NCBI GenBank assembly: GCA_003224525.1
Contig: QHZB01000192.1
Span: 1 to 38,894, forward strand
DNA length: 38,894 nt
Direction: 5' to 3'
Source: Acidobacteriota bacterium
GTDB taxonomy: Bacteria; Acidobacteriota; Terriglobia; Acidiferrales; UBA7541
Shown: positions 15,032 through 23,535 of the stretch, one piece after another
Position numbering within the stretch: position 1 is the stretch's first letter
How the letters are laid out: every line of letters begins with the position of its first letter
Notes under the pieces: model-generated
Database searches by the model: none
The model's input: the letters and a program-made list of their open reading frames with translations, nothing else
Told to the model about the DNA's origin: nothing
Program-made: the position numbers and the translations under genes

Positions 15032-15544
15032 TCATTCCACCCACATCAGGTCGCGCGTCAGGAGCAGAGCAACGGGCTGAAGACTGCTCTCGGCGAGAGC
15101 GTGGGCTTGCCGGATGCGCTTTTCCACGGATGCGGGCGCGTCGAGAAAAGAATAGGGAATGTTCATCGCGCGCAGCAAGGCCTCGGTGACGTTCCCGCCC
15201 TGCGTCTGCCAGGGGTCACGTTCGCCAAACGAACCGCGATAGGTGATGAGCATCAGCAACGGGATCTTGTAAAGATGCGCGAAGGAGACGATGCCGTTGA
15301 TGGAGGCAAGATAGCCGTGGTTCTGCATCAGCATCGCGGACTTCACGCCGGCAAAGTGCGCACCCGCGGACAGGCCGACGCCCTCCTCTTCCTTGGCCAG
15401 GCGCACAAGAGTCATTTCCGGATCGCCCTCGGCAATTTGAATCAGGTGGACCAGCCAGGTTTCCGGGAGCGCGGAAAGCAGCCGGATGCCGCAGGCTTTC
15501 AGCGCGGTGTAGATGATCTTCGAATTCTCAAGCGAGACGGGCAC
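15032..15544 (-). CDS. Thiamine-diphosphate decarboxylase, N-terminal-type subunit (ComD-like)
   Basis: Pyrimidine-binding half of the two-subunit decarboxylase. The acidic cluster KEEEGVGLSAGAHFAG (about residues 51-66) carries the glutamate that activates the cofactor. SAMLMQNHGYLASINGI and PLLMLITYRG follow the ComD pattern. 170 residues, close to archaeal ComD (169). Sulfopyruvate decarboxylase makes sulfoacetaldehyde; phosphonopyruvate decarboxylase is the close alternative, and no gene for either pathway is adjacent, so the substrate is open. First gene of the three-gene minus-strand run; 136 bp separate it from the permease gene upstream. Confidence 0.85.
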   Translation of the reverse strand: MPVSLENSKIIYTALKACGIRLLSALPETWLVHLIQIAEGDPEMTLVRLAKEEEGVGLSAGAHFAGVKSAMLMQNHGYLASINGIVSFAHLYKIPLLMLITYRGSFGERDPWQTQGGNVTEALLRAMNIPYSFLDAPASVEKRIRQAHALAESSLQPVALLLTRDLMWVE

Positions 15545-15680
15545 GGTTTAGTTGTTCGATGGAAGTTTGCGAGCTGCACCTTCGCACCAGTGAAGATTCT
15601 ACGTCAGCGGGACTGTCGACTCAATTTCAGATCACGTGCGTGGCAATTCCGCAGCAGAGAAAGCCCTGGAAGGGAGAACC

Positions 15681-18347
15681 TCATTCGTAGCGCAACGCGA
15701 CGATGGGATCCACGCGAGTGGCGCGGCGGGCAGGGATGTAGCAAGCGGCGAGCCCTACAAGCCCCAGTAAGGCGGCGACGCACGCGAAGGTGAGCGGGTC
15801 GGTGGCGCTAACACCGAAAAGCAGAGTGGATAAGAGCCGCGCGAAGCCGAGGCCGGCGAGAACCCCGACGGTGACGCCCAGAAGCGTGAGACGCGTTCCC
15901 TGACCCAGGACGAGGCGCAGGACATCGCGGCGCTGGGCGCCGAGGGCGATGCGAATGCCGAGTTCTTGCGTGCGCTGGGTGACGCTGTAAGCAATCAAGC
16001 CATAGATGCCGACGGCGGCGAGCACCAAAGCGACGGCGGCAAAGATGCCGAGAAGGAGCATAGTGAAGCGCGAGCGGGAAAGGGAATCCGCGAGAAGTTG
16101 GTCCATGGGGGCGACGGCAGCCATGGGGAGTTCCGGATCGATCTGCTGAAGTTCGTTGCGCACTGCAGATACCATCGCGAGAGGATCGTTCGAGGTGCGC
16201 ACGAGAATGGTCATTCCTGACATGACGAGCTCGGGGTGCGGCCAATAAACGGTGGGTTCGGGTGAGGTGTCGAGTCCGATCTGGTGGACGTCGCCAACCA
16301 CGCCGATGATCTCCGACGGCTGGATCTCATTCTCCGCGAAACTCTTCATGTAGATGGCGGCTTTCTGGCCGAGGGGATTGACGCCGTGGAGATATTTGTC
16401 CGCGAAGGCCTGGTTGATGATCGTCACGTGCTTTTCTTCCGCCAGCTCTTGCGCGTTGAAGAGGCGGCCGACGCGTAGGGGAATACTCATGGTGGCGAAA
16501 TAGTCCGGCCCGACAACGCCGACGTTGGCCACCGGAAGATCGGAGAGCGCGAGCGACGGCTGGCTTAGAACATGGACGCCGGTGGCAGCGCCCAGGCCGG
16601 TGAGCGGAGGAAAGCTTTCCATGCTGGCGGAGCGGACGCCGGGGACCGCGGAGATTCTGGCGAGAAGCTGCTGGAAGAAAGCCATGCGCAATGGGTCGGT
16701 ACCGTACTTGGAACGGGGAAGCGCGATCTTGAAGGTCAAGAGATGGCCGGTATCAAATCCCGGATCGACGCCAATTAGCCGGACGAAGCTGCGAATGAGC
16801 AAGCCGGAGCCGGTGAGCAAGACGAGGGCCAAGCCCAACTGTGCTACCACGAAGGCGTTGCGCGCGAAGGCGCGGCGGTTTGCGGAGGAGGAGCCGCGGC
16901 CTCCCTCCTTGAGCGTCTCCGAGATTCGCGAATGTGCCGAGATGTAGGAAGGCAGAAAGCCAAAGAGCAAACCGGCGAGAAGCGTTGCGGCGAGGGCAAA
17001 GGTAAGAACGTGGAGATCCATCGAAACGAAACGCAGGTCGAGGAGATTCCGGGGGCTAGCTGCCAGAAGAGCGTTGGTGCCCCAAACGGCGAGCGCGACG
17101 CCGATCCCGCCGCCGATCAAAGCGAGGAGCAAGCTTTCCATCAGCAACTGGCGTGCGATTCGCCAACGACTCGCGCCGATGGCAGTGCGAATGGCCATCT
17201 CGCGTTCGCGACTCGCGGCGCGGGCGAGAAGCAGGCTGGAAACGTTTGCGCAGGCAATCAGCAAGACGAAAGCGACCGCGCCGAACAGAACCAGCAAAGC
17301 GGGACGCAGATCGCCGGAAATCTGCTGGCGCAAAGGCACGACGTTGACGCCCCAGTGCCCGTTGAAATCCGAATATTCCTGCTCCAGCCGGGCGGCGATG
17401 GCGTTCATCTGGGTCTTTGCCTGCGAATGGGTGGCACCCGGATGGAGCCGCGCGACCACGGTCATGAAGCGGCCGATCTGCTTGTGATCGTGAAACGACT
17501 GCGGAAACACAAAGGGAGACCACATTTGCGGCTTTGCGCCGGTGAGTGAGCCGTCCTTAATGAACCAATTGAAATTCTGAGGCGCAACACCAACCACGGT
17601 TTCGGGATGCCCGTTCAGCAGAATAGATTTGCCGACGACGGCGGGATCGCCGGCGAAACGTTCTTTCCAAAGGCCGTAGCTGAGAATGACGACGTTGGCG
17701 TGACCGGGCTGGCCGTTTTCGGGAGTGAAGCCAGGGCCGATGATGGGATCGACTCCGAGCAGGGAGAAGAAACTCGCGGAGACGTCCTGAACGACGACTT
17801 CTTGGGGCTCGCCATTACCGGTGAGATTGTCGCGTTCGTCGAAAACAAAAGCCATGCTGGAGAAAACGGTATTGCGACTTTGCCAATCGAGAAAGTTGGG
17901 CGGAGAAACGGTGTTATGAGGGTTGCGATGCTGGGAGTTGCTTTCCCAGACCATGACCAAGTTGTCCGGATCGTGATAGGGGAGAGGGTGAAGGAGGACG
18001 GAATTGATGACGGAGAAAATCGCGGTGTTGGCGCCGATGCCAAGGGCGAGAGTGAGGACAGCGACGACGGTGAAGCCGGGGTTGCGAAGCAGCATGCGGA
18101 GTGCGTGACGAAAATCGCGTGCGGCTTCCTCCAGCCAGCCGACGATGTCTACTTCGCGAGTGTCTTCCTTGAGGAGGGCGGTATTGCCGAAGCGTTTTTG
18201 CGCTTCCTGGCGCGCTTGCTCGGGGGACATTCCGGCGGCGAGGTTGTCTGCGGCGCGCATTTCTAGGTGCGCGCGCAACTCTTCATCGAGATCCTGATCT
18301 AAGCGTTCTCTTCGAAACATGCCTCGCAGGCGAGTGATCCAGGACAC
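15681..18347 (-). CDS. ADOP-type permease (MacB/FtsX domains, no ATPase)
   Basis: Inner-membrane protein of the acidobacterial duplicated orphan permease type: two MacB-like periplasmic domains, each with FtsX membrane segments, but no cognate ATP-binding gene. The cytoplasmic N-terminus has the ADOP signature DEELRAHLEMRA and EARQEAQKRFGN-like helices, a first membrane segment at about 92-113, a periplasmic domain, and three helices around 370-455 with LLARAASREREMAIR. A second copy follows, ending with GIRIALGAQRRDVLRLV and ARRATRVDP. The 888-residue length is usual for the family. The GTG at 18347 is chosen from the good AAGGAAGG before it. The PadR regulator gene lies 23 bp upstream, a pairing repeated many times in acidobacterial genomes. 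Export of an unknown compound is guessed from MacB. Confidence 0.92.
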   Translation of the reverse strand: MSWITRLRGMFRRERLDQDLDEELRAHLEMRAADNLAAGMSPEQARQEAQKRFGNTALLKEDTREVDIVGWLEEAARDFRHALRMLLRNPGFTVVAVLTLALGIGANTAIFSVINSVLLHPLPYHDPDNLVMVWESNSQHRNPHNTVSPPNFLDWQSRNTVFSSMAFVFDERDNLTGNGEPQEVVVQDVSASFFSLLGVDPIIGPGFTPENGQPGHANVVILSYGLWKERFAGDPAVVGKSILLNGHPETVVGVAPQNFNWFIKDGSLTGAKPQMWSPFVFPQSFHDHKQIGRFMTVVARLHPGATHSQAKTQMNAIAARLEQEYSDFNGHWGVNVVPLRQQISGDLRPALLVLFGAVAFVLLIACANVSSLLLARAASREREMAIRTAIGASRWRIARQLLMESLLLALIGGGIGVALAVWGTNALLAASPRNLLDLRFVSMDLHVLTFALAATLLAGLLFGFLPSYISAHSRISETLKEGGRGSSSANRRAFARNAFVVAQLGLALVLLTGSGLLIRSFVRLIGVDPGFDTGHLLTFKIALPRSKYGTDPLRMAFFQQLLARISAVPGVRSASMESFPPLTGLGAATGVHVLSQPSLALSDLPVANVGVVGPDYFATMSIPLRVGRLFNAQELAEEKHVTIINQAFADKYLHGVNPLGQKAAIYMKSFAENEIQPSEIIGVVGDVHQIGLDTSPEPTVYWPHPELVMSGMTILVRTSNDPLAMVSAVRNELQQIDPELPMAAVAPMDQLLADSLSRSRFTMLLLGIFAAVALVLAAVGIYGLIAYSVTQRTQELGIRIALGAQRRDVLRLVLGQGTRLTLLGVTVGVLAGLGFARLLSTLLFGVSATDPLTFACVAALLGLVGLAACYIPARRATRVDPIVALRYE

Positions 18348-18370
18348 GGTGCACCTTCCTTTCGGGTCTT

Positions 18371-18703
18371 TCAGGCGAACTGGAGAACGTGGGCGACGGC
18401 TTGCGTGAGGCGTTCCCAGTTCTTTTCTTCTTCGGCAAGTTGTTTCCGGCCTTTGGCGCTCAACCGATAGTAGCGAGCGCGGCGATTGTTCTCGGAGATG
18501 CCCCATTCCGCGCTGACCCAGCCGTCCTGTTCCATGCGGTGGAGCGCGGGATAGAGAGAGCCTTCCTCGACGCGCAGGATATCCTTTGAAACCATCTGGA
18601 TGTGAAGAGTAATGCCGTAGCCGTGCAAGGGGCCGCGAGCAAGGGTCTTGAGGACCAGAAGGGCCAGGGTGCCCTGGAGAAGGTCATTTTTGGGCTTGAG
18701 CAG
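18371..18703 (-). CDS. PadR family transcriptional regulator, likely CUG start
   Basis: Winged-helix repressor that probably controls its own operon with the downstream permease. The conserved block [18 protein letters not shown], then [23 protein letters not shown] and [15 protein letters not shown] is complete. The usual start-codon set is absent: between the upstream stop and the conserved block there is no ATG, GTG or TTG, and starting at TTG 18628 would delete the first helices. A CTG at 18701-18703 lies five bases after AGGAG and gives 110 residues, the normal length. A perfect palindrome (18711-18728) overlaps this ribosome binding site. A non-AUG start is inferred; a sequencing change removing an ATG is the alternative. 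Confidence 0.85.
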   Translation of the reverse strand: MLKPKNDLLQGTLALLVLKTLARGPLHGYGITLHIQMVSKDILRVEEGSLYPALHRMEQDGWVSAEWGISENNRRARYYRLSAKGRKQLAEEEKNWERLTQAVAHVLQFA

Positions 18704-18710
18704 CGGCGCT

Positions 18711-18728
18711 CCTATAGATAGCTATAGG
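18711..18728 (-). promoter_or_regulatory. Probable PadR operator palindrome
   Basis: CCTATAG-ATAG-CTATAGG is a perfect 7-bp inverted repeat with a 4-base centre. Its edge is part of the padR AGGAG ribosome binding site, so binding there would block expression. Location and symmetry suggest self-repression. Confidence 0.6.
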
Positions 18729-18792
18729 TAGAGACGGGGCGGAGAAGAAAATGTTTCTGAAAAAAAAGAGAAAATGGTGGCTGGAGGATTGG

Positions 18793-18840
18793 TGGCCCTG
18801 AGTGGCGCCCTGAGTGGCCCGGAGTGGCCCTGAGTGGCGC
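18793..18840 (+). repeat. Short tandem repeat (TGGCCCTGAG)
   Basis: About four head-to-tail copies of a 10-base unit TGGCCCTGAG, one with two extra bases and one with a C-to-G-type change, then a partial TGGCGC. It lies between the padR operator and the promoter of the DinB-like gene. Slippage-prone. Confidence 0.7.
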
Positions 18841-18869
18841 TTGTTGAGGAAGCGGGACGGGGGTATGCT
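18841..18869 (+). promoter_or_regulatory. Possible promoter of the DinB-like gene
   Basis: TTGTTG (18841-18846) and TATGCT (18864-18869) are 17 bases apart, 36 bases before the ATG at 18905. Read by eye. Confidence 0.4.
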
Positions 18870-18904
18870 TCACTGCGGATTTTGTTGTGGGCAAGGAGAC
18901 GGCA

Positions 18905-19498
18905 ATGAACATACGTGGGGGTTTGTTTGTGGCAGTGGCGATGTTGACGGCCGTGGGAGTTGCGGGGGCTCAGCAAGCTGCACCAGCGGCAAGTGCCCCG
19001 CCCAGCGGAGCGGCACCGCCAGACCTGACGCCGGTGGCGAATCCGGTGAGCGGGTTCGTGAAAGCTGGGGTGGCGCGGTACGGGAAGAACATGATCTCAG
19101 CGGCCGAAGCGATGCCCGCGGAGAAATACAGCTTCAAGCCTTCGCCGGAGATGAACTCGTTCGGGCACCTGGTGATACACATCGCGCAAACGAACAATAC
19201 CTTCTGCGCCAAGATCTCCGGGCAGACGGCACCGGACGTGAAGATGGCGGAGTCGGACCCGAAGGACAAGCTGGTGGCGGCGATTAAGGACTCGTTTGCA
19301 TTTTGCGCGTCGGCGCTGGCGAACCTGGACGATTCGAAACTGGGGGAGCAATTCGTGCTGTTCGGCAACCGGCCGATCTCGCGGGGAGGAGCGCTGGTGG
19401 CGCTGGGGGGCAGTTGGACGGATCACTATGCGACGCAGGCGATTTATCTGCGATTGAACGGGATTTTGCCGCCCACGGCACAGCCGGAGAAGAAATAG
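18905..19498 (+). CDS. Exported DinB-superfamily protein
   Basis: Four-helix-bundle protein of the DinB/YfiT-like superfamily, whose members often bind a metal through three histidines. Here the histidines in FGHLVIHIAQ (about 90-97) and WTDHYATQAIYLR near the end fit that arrangement. The first 25 residues form a signal peptide ending AGAQQ, then a Pro/Ala-rich linker, so the protein is predicted to be exported. 197 residues. ATG at 18905 is taken since GGAG lies close before it. Function unknown; DinB-like proteins may be thiol transferases or simple stress-related bundles. Confidence 0.82.
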   Translation: MNIRGGLFVAVAMLTAVGVAGAQQAAPAASAPPSGAAPPDLTPVANPVSGFVKAGVARYGKNMISAAEAMPAEKYSFKPSPEMNSFGHLVIHIAQTNNTFCAKISGQTAPDVKMAESDPKDKLVAAIKDSFAFCASALANLDDSKLGEQFVLFGNRPISRGGALVALGGSWTDHYATQAIYLRLNGILPPTAQPEKK

Positions 19499-19521
19499 AG
19501 CTTCAACTTCACTTCTGAAAG

Positions 19522-20418
19522 CTACGCTTCCCGAGACGAAGGGGTGGCCGCTTGGAGCTCGCGGTGAGTGGAAGCGCCGCCTTTCAATTCGCGGGCGGAG
19601 CGGCCGTGGTGCAGGACGAGATGCAATAGAAACATCATGATGAGGACGCCGCCAAAAGTGACGACGATGGTGGCGCCCGTGGGGGTATCAAGCTTCACGC
19701 TTAGATAAACTCCCAACGCAGAGACTAGTGTTCCCATGGTCCAACCGATGGCGAGACGCGGGCCGATGCGGTCGGCAAAGAGCATGGCGCCAACGCTGGG
19801 GACGATCAGATAGCAGAAAACGAGCAAGACGCCGGCGATGGCCACCGACGAGGTGACCACAAATCCAAAAGAGGCGTAGAAGAGAAAATCCCAGAAACGA
19901 ACGTTGAGGCCGGTCTGCTCGGCCTTGTCGTGATTCATGGAGATGAGCAGGAATTTCTTGCGAAAGAGGAAGTGAAAGAGGCCGATCCCGCTGTAGAGCA
20001 ACGCGGTTTTGATCACCTCGGGCTTGGAGACGGCAAGAATATTGCCGACGAGCATGTGCGTGAGATGCTCGGTCTCCCCGGTAGCCTTGCTCATCAGGAG
20101 GATGGCCATAGCGGAGGCAACCGCATAAGCGATGCCGATAAAAGCTTCCTGGGGGATATGGCCGCGGCGCGTGCGCGCAAATGCGAAAATGGCAGCGCCG
20201 AGAAACGTGAAGCCGAGGCTGATCCAGTAGGAGCCGTGGCCATGCGGGTCCATCCCGGCGATAATGGCAACCGTGGCGCCCAGCGCGGCGATCTGCGCGA
20301 GAGCGAGGTCCACGAAAATGACGCCGCGCTCGACAACATGCACGCCAAGATAGGAATGGATGCCGGTCAGGATGAGGCTCGCCAAGAATGGCAAAATCAG
20401 AAACGGAAGAATCTCCAT
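19522..20418 (-). CDS. Metal ABC transporter permease (ZnuB/MntB family)
   Basis: Inner-membrane permease of the zinc/manganese ABC-3 family. Eight or so hydrophobic segments; hallmarks include HSYLGVHVVERGVIFVDLAL at the start (others have a GLH...R-x-x-FxG...AL pattern), LVGNILAVS, and a final DTPTGATIVV. A short polar tail follows. 298 residues, close to ZnuB plus a tail. It is the last gene of the minus-strand metal operon, 21 bp after the binding-protein gene. No ATP-binding (ZnuC) gene occurs in the window, so this permease must use an ATPase encoded elsewhere or be decaying. Confidence 0.9.
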   Translation of the reverse strand: MEILPFLILPFLASLILTGIHSYLGVHVVERGVIFVDLALAQIAALGATVAIIAGMDPHGHGSYWISLGFTFLGAAIFAFARTRRGHIPQEAFIGIAYAVASAMAILLMSKATGETEHLTHMLVGNILAVSKPEVIKTALLYSGIGLFHFLFRKKFLLISMNHDKAEQTGLNVRFWDFLFYASFGFVVTSSVAIAGVLLVFCYLIVPSVGAMLFADRIGPRLAIGWTMGTLVSALGVYLSVKLDTPTGATIVVTFGGVLIMMFLLHLVLHHGRSARELKGGASTHRELQAATPSSREA

Positions 20419-20439
20419 CGAATACTCTCCTAGTCTAGC

Positions 20440-21390
20440 CTAGTGGGTCTCGTCAAAAGCCTTCTTGAGCTTGGCGATGTCGTAGTCGAACAGCTTGAAG
20501 TAGTCGGTAATTTCCTTTTCGCCGCCGACCGAGGGCATCAGAACGACGACTTGCCCGCCCGTCTCGCGGGCGATGGAGTTGGGCGTCTTCAAGTCAAAGT
20601 ACGGCTCGACCATGATGCTCTTCACACCCTCGCGCTTCATCTGCCCGATTAGTTCCACAGTGTGCTGGGGGCTCGGGGGAATGCCGGGACGCGGCTCGAC
20701 ATAGCCGACGACATTGAGGCCGAAATGTTCGGCGAAATTCGGCCAGGAGCGGTGATAGGTAACGACCTTGCGGCCGGCGTAGGGCTTCATCTGTGCCAGC
20801 CATTGCTCGTCGGACTGCTTGAGGCGCTGCTCAAAGGCATCGTAGCGCTGGGCAAAATAAGCTGCATCGTTGGGGCGCATTTCGCTGAGTTTGTTCTGGA
20901 TGCCCTTGGCGATGCGCAAGGCGTTGTCCGGGTCCAGCCAGTAGTGCGGGTTCCCGAGAGGATGGACGTCGCCTTCGGCGCGGGTGACCTGGCCGGTGGG
21001 AATTTCCAGGATTTTCGCGAACCGGGAGGCGTCGAGATAACCCGGCGCGCCGACCTGAATCCTCGGATTGCTGGACTGAGTGATGAGCGGCGGCAGCCAG
21101 CCGATCTCGAGTTCGAGGCCGACAACGATGAGCAGCTCAGCCTTGGAGAGCTTCAGAAGAAAACTCGGCTTGGGATCGACAAAGTGCGGGTCTTGATAGC
21201 CGCGAGCGACGGATTCAACGTCCACTTTGTCGCCGCCGACTTCCTGCGCGAGGGACGCCAGGTCGGTGGTGGCAGTCATGATGCGAATCTTGCTGTCCGC
21301 GCGCCCAGTGAGCGGAAAGAGCAAAGCGAAGACGAGCGCAAAGGACAAGGCGAACGCGGTGAAACGAGTCTTTGTCAATAAGCGTGGCAT
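20440..21390 (-). CDS. Metal-binding periplasmic protein (TroA/ZnuA family)
   Basis: Periplasmic receptor for a divalent metal, delivering it to the permease. Signal peptide from 1 to about 31 (ending GRADS). Likely ligands are the His in YQDPHFVDPKPS, the His in NPHYWLDPDNA, the His in TYHRSWPNF and an acid in MVEPYFDLK. The His-rich loop typical of many ZnuA proteins is absent, so zinc is not certain; manganese or another metal is possible. 316 residues, standard. It is flanked by an outer-membrane barrel gene 19 bp upstream and the permease gene 21 bp downstream in one operon. Confidence 0.9.
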   Translation of the reverse strand: MPRLLTKTRFTAFALSFALVFALLFPLTGRADSKIRIMTATTDLASLAQEVGGDKVDVESVARGYQDPHFVDPKPSFLLKLSKAELLIVVGLELEIGWLPPLITQSSNPRIQVGAPGYLDASRFAKILEIPTGQVTRAEGDVHPLGNPHYWLDPDNALRIAKGIQNKLSEMRPNDAAYFAQRYDAFEQRLKQSDEQWLAQMKPYAGRKVVTYHRSWPNFAEHFGLNVVGYVEPRPGIPPSPQHTVELIGQMKREGVKSIMVEPYFDLKTPNSIARETGGQVVVLMPSVGGEKEITDYFKLFDYDIAKLKKAFDETH

Positions 21391-21409
21391 CGAAATCTCC
21401 TCGAACGGC

Positions 21410-22753
21410 TTAAAACGGGTGAGCGCCGTGCGCGCCCATCACAAAAAGAAACTGGAAAAGAATTTCATTGGCATTCGAGAAATCGGATGGACCGGTCGCC
21501 AGATGACCGAAGCGGTACTGCCCACGGATCTGGCTAAATTCGCTGGGCCAATAAGTGAGGATACCGGAAAAGCCGGTATCCGTCAGACGGGCATCGGTGG
21601 CGTGGCCGCTGCGGTCGAAGCGTCCACCGACGGTCCAACGGCGGTTTACGCGGTATTCCGCGGAGGAGTACATGCCAAAAGCATGTTGCGTTTGAAAAAG
21701 ATTCGGGACCGCAGCAGAGAGCTGGTCACGCGCGCTCCAGAACAGCTCGGTGCGGAACAAGAAGGAATTGTAGATAGCGCGGCGCAGAGGCTTCCAGCGG
21801 AGTGTAGCGTCTCCGCTATACAGATTGGTCAGGAAGTTCGAGCCGAGGTTGTTGTGGCCGCGCGCGTAGGAGAGGCCGAGATCCAGGTTGGTGGATTCGG
21901 ACAGGTCGCGATAAGCGCGCAGGTGGCCGACGACGCCGACATCCTGGCGACGGCTGGCCTGGAACACATCCGCGGAATCACCGCGTAATACCTCCGCGCT
22001 TCCTTCGAGGAACCAGTTCTTGGGCGCGGGCAGAAAACGCGAGAGGAACAAGCCGGCGTCATCGATGCCGTCTTCGCCGCCGACTAAATTGTTGGTGACG
22101 AGGGGCCGGTCAATGAACGGCAGGGCGTGATTGTGAATGGTGTTGACCTTGCCAAAGTCGGCGCGCTTCTTACCGACCTTGAGCAACAGACCTCCCGGGA
22201 GCGATGTAAAGGTGACATAAGCCTCTTCGACGTTTACGCCCGTCTCGCCGAAGGAGATGAAGGCATCGGCGCGCGCATATGGATCGATGATGGCCTGCAT
22301 ACCTACTTCGGACTCGTGCATCTCCAGCGAACGTTCTGGCGAGACTTTATTGTGGCCCGCGGTGCCAATGAAATCGCCGATCAGGCTGATGTCCGGATTG
22401 AGAAGTTTTGCGTTGCCCGACGCACCTCCGAAAGTCTGTGTTTGCGCGACCTGCGCAGCGGCCGGGGCAGGAGACGAGGGCAGCATACCCGGCTCGGGGT
22501 GCGCGGAGGCTAGCAGAACTTGCGGTCCGGAAGATGGTTGCGGTGATTTCGTTTCGCGAAGTTCTTTTAGCTCGCTGCGCAAGAGTGTTACTTCGCCAGC
22601 GAGAGTGCGGACTTGTGCTTCGAGCGCTTTCATGCGCGCGTCTTCGGTGTTTGCCGGGGAAACGTCGCGCTTAATTGCTACAGAAGTCGCGTCCTGAGCG
22701 TGCGCGCTGGAGGAGAAAAGAAGCAGGACGGGCAGAACAGCAAATCGTTTCAT
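21410..22753 (-). CDS. Outer-membrane beta-barrel protein with N-terminal coiled coil
   Basis: Predicted outer-membrane protein. Signal peptide (residues 1-19, ending AHAQ), a short coiled coil (ARMKALEAQVRTLAGEV), a Pro/Ser/Gln-rich linker, then a long run of alternating beta strands (for example FISFGETGVNVEEAYVTF, YRVNRRWTVGGRFDR) ending GAHGAHPF with a C-terminal Phe, typical of barrels. 447 residues. The ATG at 22753 has CAGGAG eight bases upstream; a longer frame to 23029 has no support. Its position directly before the metal-binding protein suggests a channel for metal or metal complexes; the family is not one I can name. Confidence 0.8.
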   Translation of the reverse strand: MKRFAVLPVLLLFSSSAHAQDATSVAIKRDVSPANTEDARMKALEAQVRTLAGEVTLLRSELKELRETKSPQPSSGPQVLLASAHPEPGMLPSSPAPAAAQVAQTQTFGGASGNAKLLNPDISLIGDFIGTAGHNKVSPERSLEMHESEVGMQAIIDPYARADAFISFGETGVNVEEAYVTFTSLPGGLLLKVGKKRADFGKVNTIHNHALPFIDRPLVTNNLVGGEDGIDDAGLFLSRFLPAPKNWFLEGSAEVLRGDSADVFQASRRQDVGVVGHLRAYRDLSESTNLDLGLSYARGHNNLGSNFLTNLYSGDATLRWKPLRRAIYNSFLFRTELFWSARDQLSAAVPNLFQTQHAFGMYSSAEYRVNRRWTVGGRFDRSGHATDARLTDTGFSGILTYWPSEFSQIRGQYRFGHLATGPSDFSNANEILFQFLFVMGAHGAHPF

Positions 22754-22830
22754 GACATTACTCCTGAGTCTATGGAATCGAGCCTTTGTTGCAGTGAACG
22801 TGGAGGCTGCTATGGGAAAAACGGAGAAAG

Positions 22831-23106
22831 CTATAGGGCGGGAGGCGCGCGGGGAGAGATGGCGCGCGGAACTGCCGAGGATACCCAAACAACCAAAGGA
22901 GCGATTTCGAGCCGGTTCATGACCGGCACAATAGCAATGTTGGGCGACTGCGAGGCGATCACGGAGGCCGCTGTCGAGCAAACCGGGCAAATGTGCGAGG
23001 CGGACGGCGTGGTCGTCAAGTCCGTGCAAAAGTGGAACTGCGCCCCAAGGAAGAAGACCCCGAGGAGCAACGCCAAAATGCGGATGCCGTGAGACTTGGC
23101 CTGCAT
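22831..23106 (-). CDS. Small membrane-anchored Cys/His protein A
   Basis: Unrecognised 91-residue protein. One hydrophobic helix (residues 9-22) is followed by FHFCTDL and SHICPVCSTA with a CxxC, then a hydrophobic C-terminal half. It would sit in the periplasm or inner membrane and could bind a metal. It looks like a relative of the protein encoded divergently at 23236 (same order: helix, Cys/His segment with the shared tripeptide His-Ile-Cys, Leu/Pro-rich tail); DUF2946-type proteins have this shape. First gene of the minus-strand metal operon, 77 bp before the barrel gene. ATG at 23106 taken over an upstream start at 23160. Confidence 0.55.
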   Translation of the reverse strand: MQAKSHGIRILALLLGVFFLGAQFHFCTDLTTTPSASHICPVCSTAASVIASQSPNIAIVPVMNRLEIAPLVVWVSSAVPRAISPRAPPAL

Positions 23107-23125
23107 GTGCTTACTAAGACGAAGC

Positions 23126-23161
23126 TTAAGCAAGAATGGTTGCGGGGTCAAGAAAACCATT
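23126..23161 (-). promoter_or_regulatory. Promoter/operator of the minus-strand metal operon
   Basis: On the minus strand TTGACC and TAAGCT are 17 bases apart, a plausible sigma-70 promoter ending about 20 bases before the ATG at 23106. The -35 region is enclosed by a 7-bp inverted repeat (AATGGTT at 23135-23141, AACCATT at 23155-23161), a candidate metal-regulator site. It does not clearly match a Zur or Fur box. Confidence 0.4.
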
Positions 23162-23235
23162 TCCTTCCTGGGGTGCCTGTTTGCAACTAATCGGGATTTT
23201 CAGTCATCCAAAGTGCTAAGGTAAAGTGTAGATAG

Positions 23236-23535
23236 ATGTATCTGCGGGAAGCTATTTTCGGACGAACGGTTGTGCGCCGCGCGCTGGCACTGCTGGCTTC
23301 GGTCGCGCTGCTTTATTTTGCTGCCGGCGGCTCTCTGTTCCACCAACATACGGGTGGGCCCGATACCGCCTGCCATATCTGCCAAGTGCTGCACATGCCG
23401 GCGCTGGCGGCTGCCCGGCTGGACCTCGTCAGCACGCCACAGATCATCACTCGGTATTCTTCGCTGCCGCAGCACGCAGCGCCCAGCGATTCCTTCTCTC
23501 TCGATCGCGCCGGGCGCGCACCTCCCGCTGGCTAG
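23236..23535 (+). CDS. Small membrane-anchored Cys/His protein B
   Basis: Unrecognised 99-residue protein with a hydrophobic helix at about 15-31, then a metal-binding-looking segment FHQHTGG...CHICQVLHM (His/Cys-rich), then a Leu/Pro-rich tail. It has the same layout as the divergent protein A at 22831-23106, and HIC is shared. It is followed by the TonB-dependent receptor gene, 129 bp downstream, and is probably co-transcribed with it. The ATG at 23236 has only a weak AAGG upstream. A role in periplasmic metal handling is inferred from content and place. Confidence 0.55.
   Translation: MYLREAIFGRTVVRRALALLASVALLYFAAGGSLFHQHTGGPDTACHICQVLHMPALAAARLDLVSTPQIITRYSSLPQHAAPSDSFSLDRAGRAPPAG

Noticed and set aside
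19522-23106. ZnuC-type ATPase in the metal operon
   Set aside because: No Walker A plus LSGGQ pair occurs in any frame of the block, so the ATPase is recorded as absent.
23107-23235. Zur or Fur box in the divergent metal control region
   Set aside because: A 7-bp inverted repeat exists, but it does not match the AT-rich consensus of either regulator closely enough to name it.
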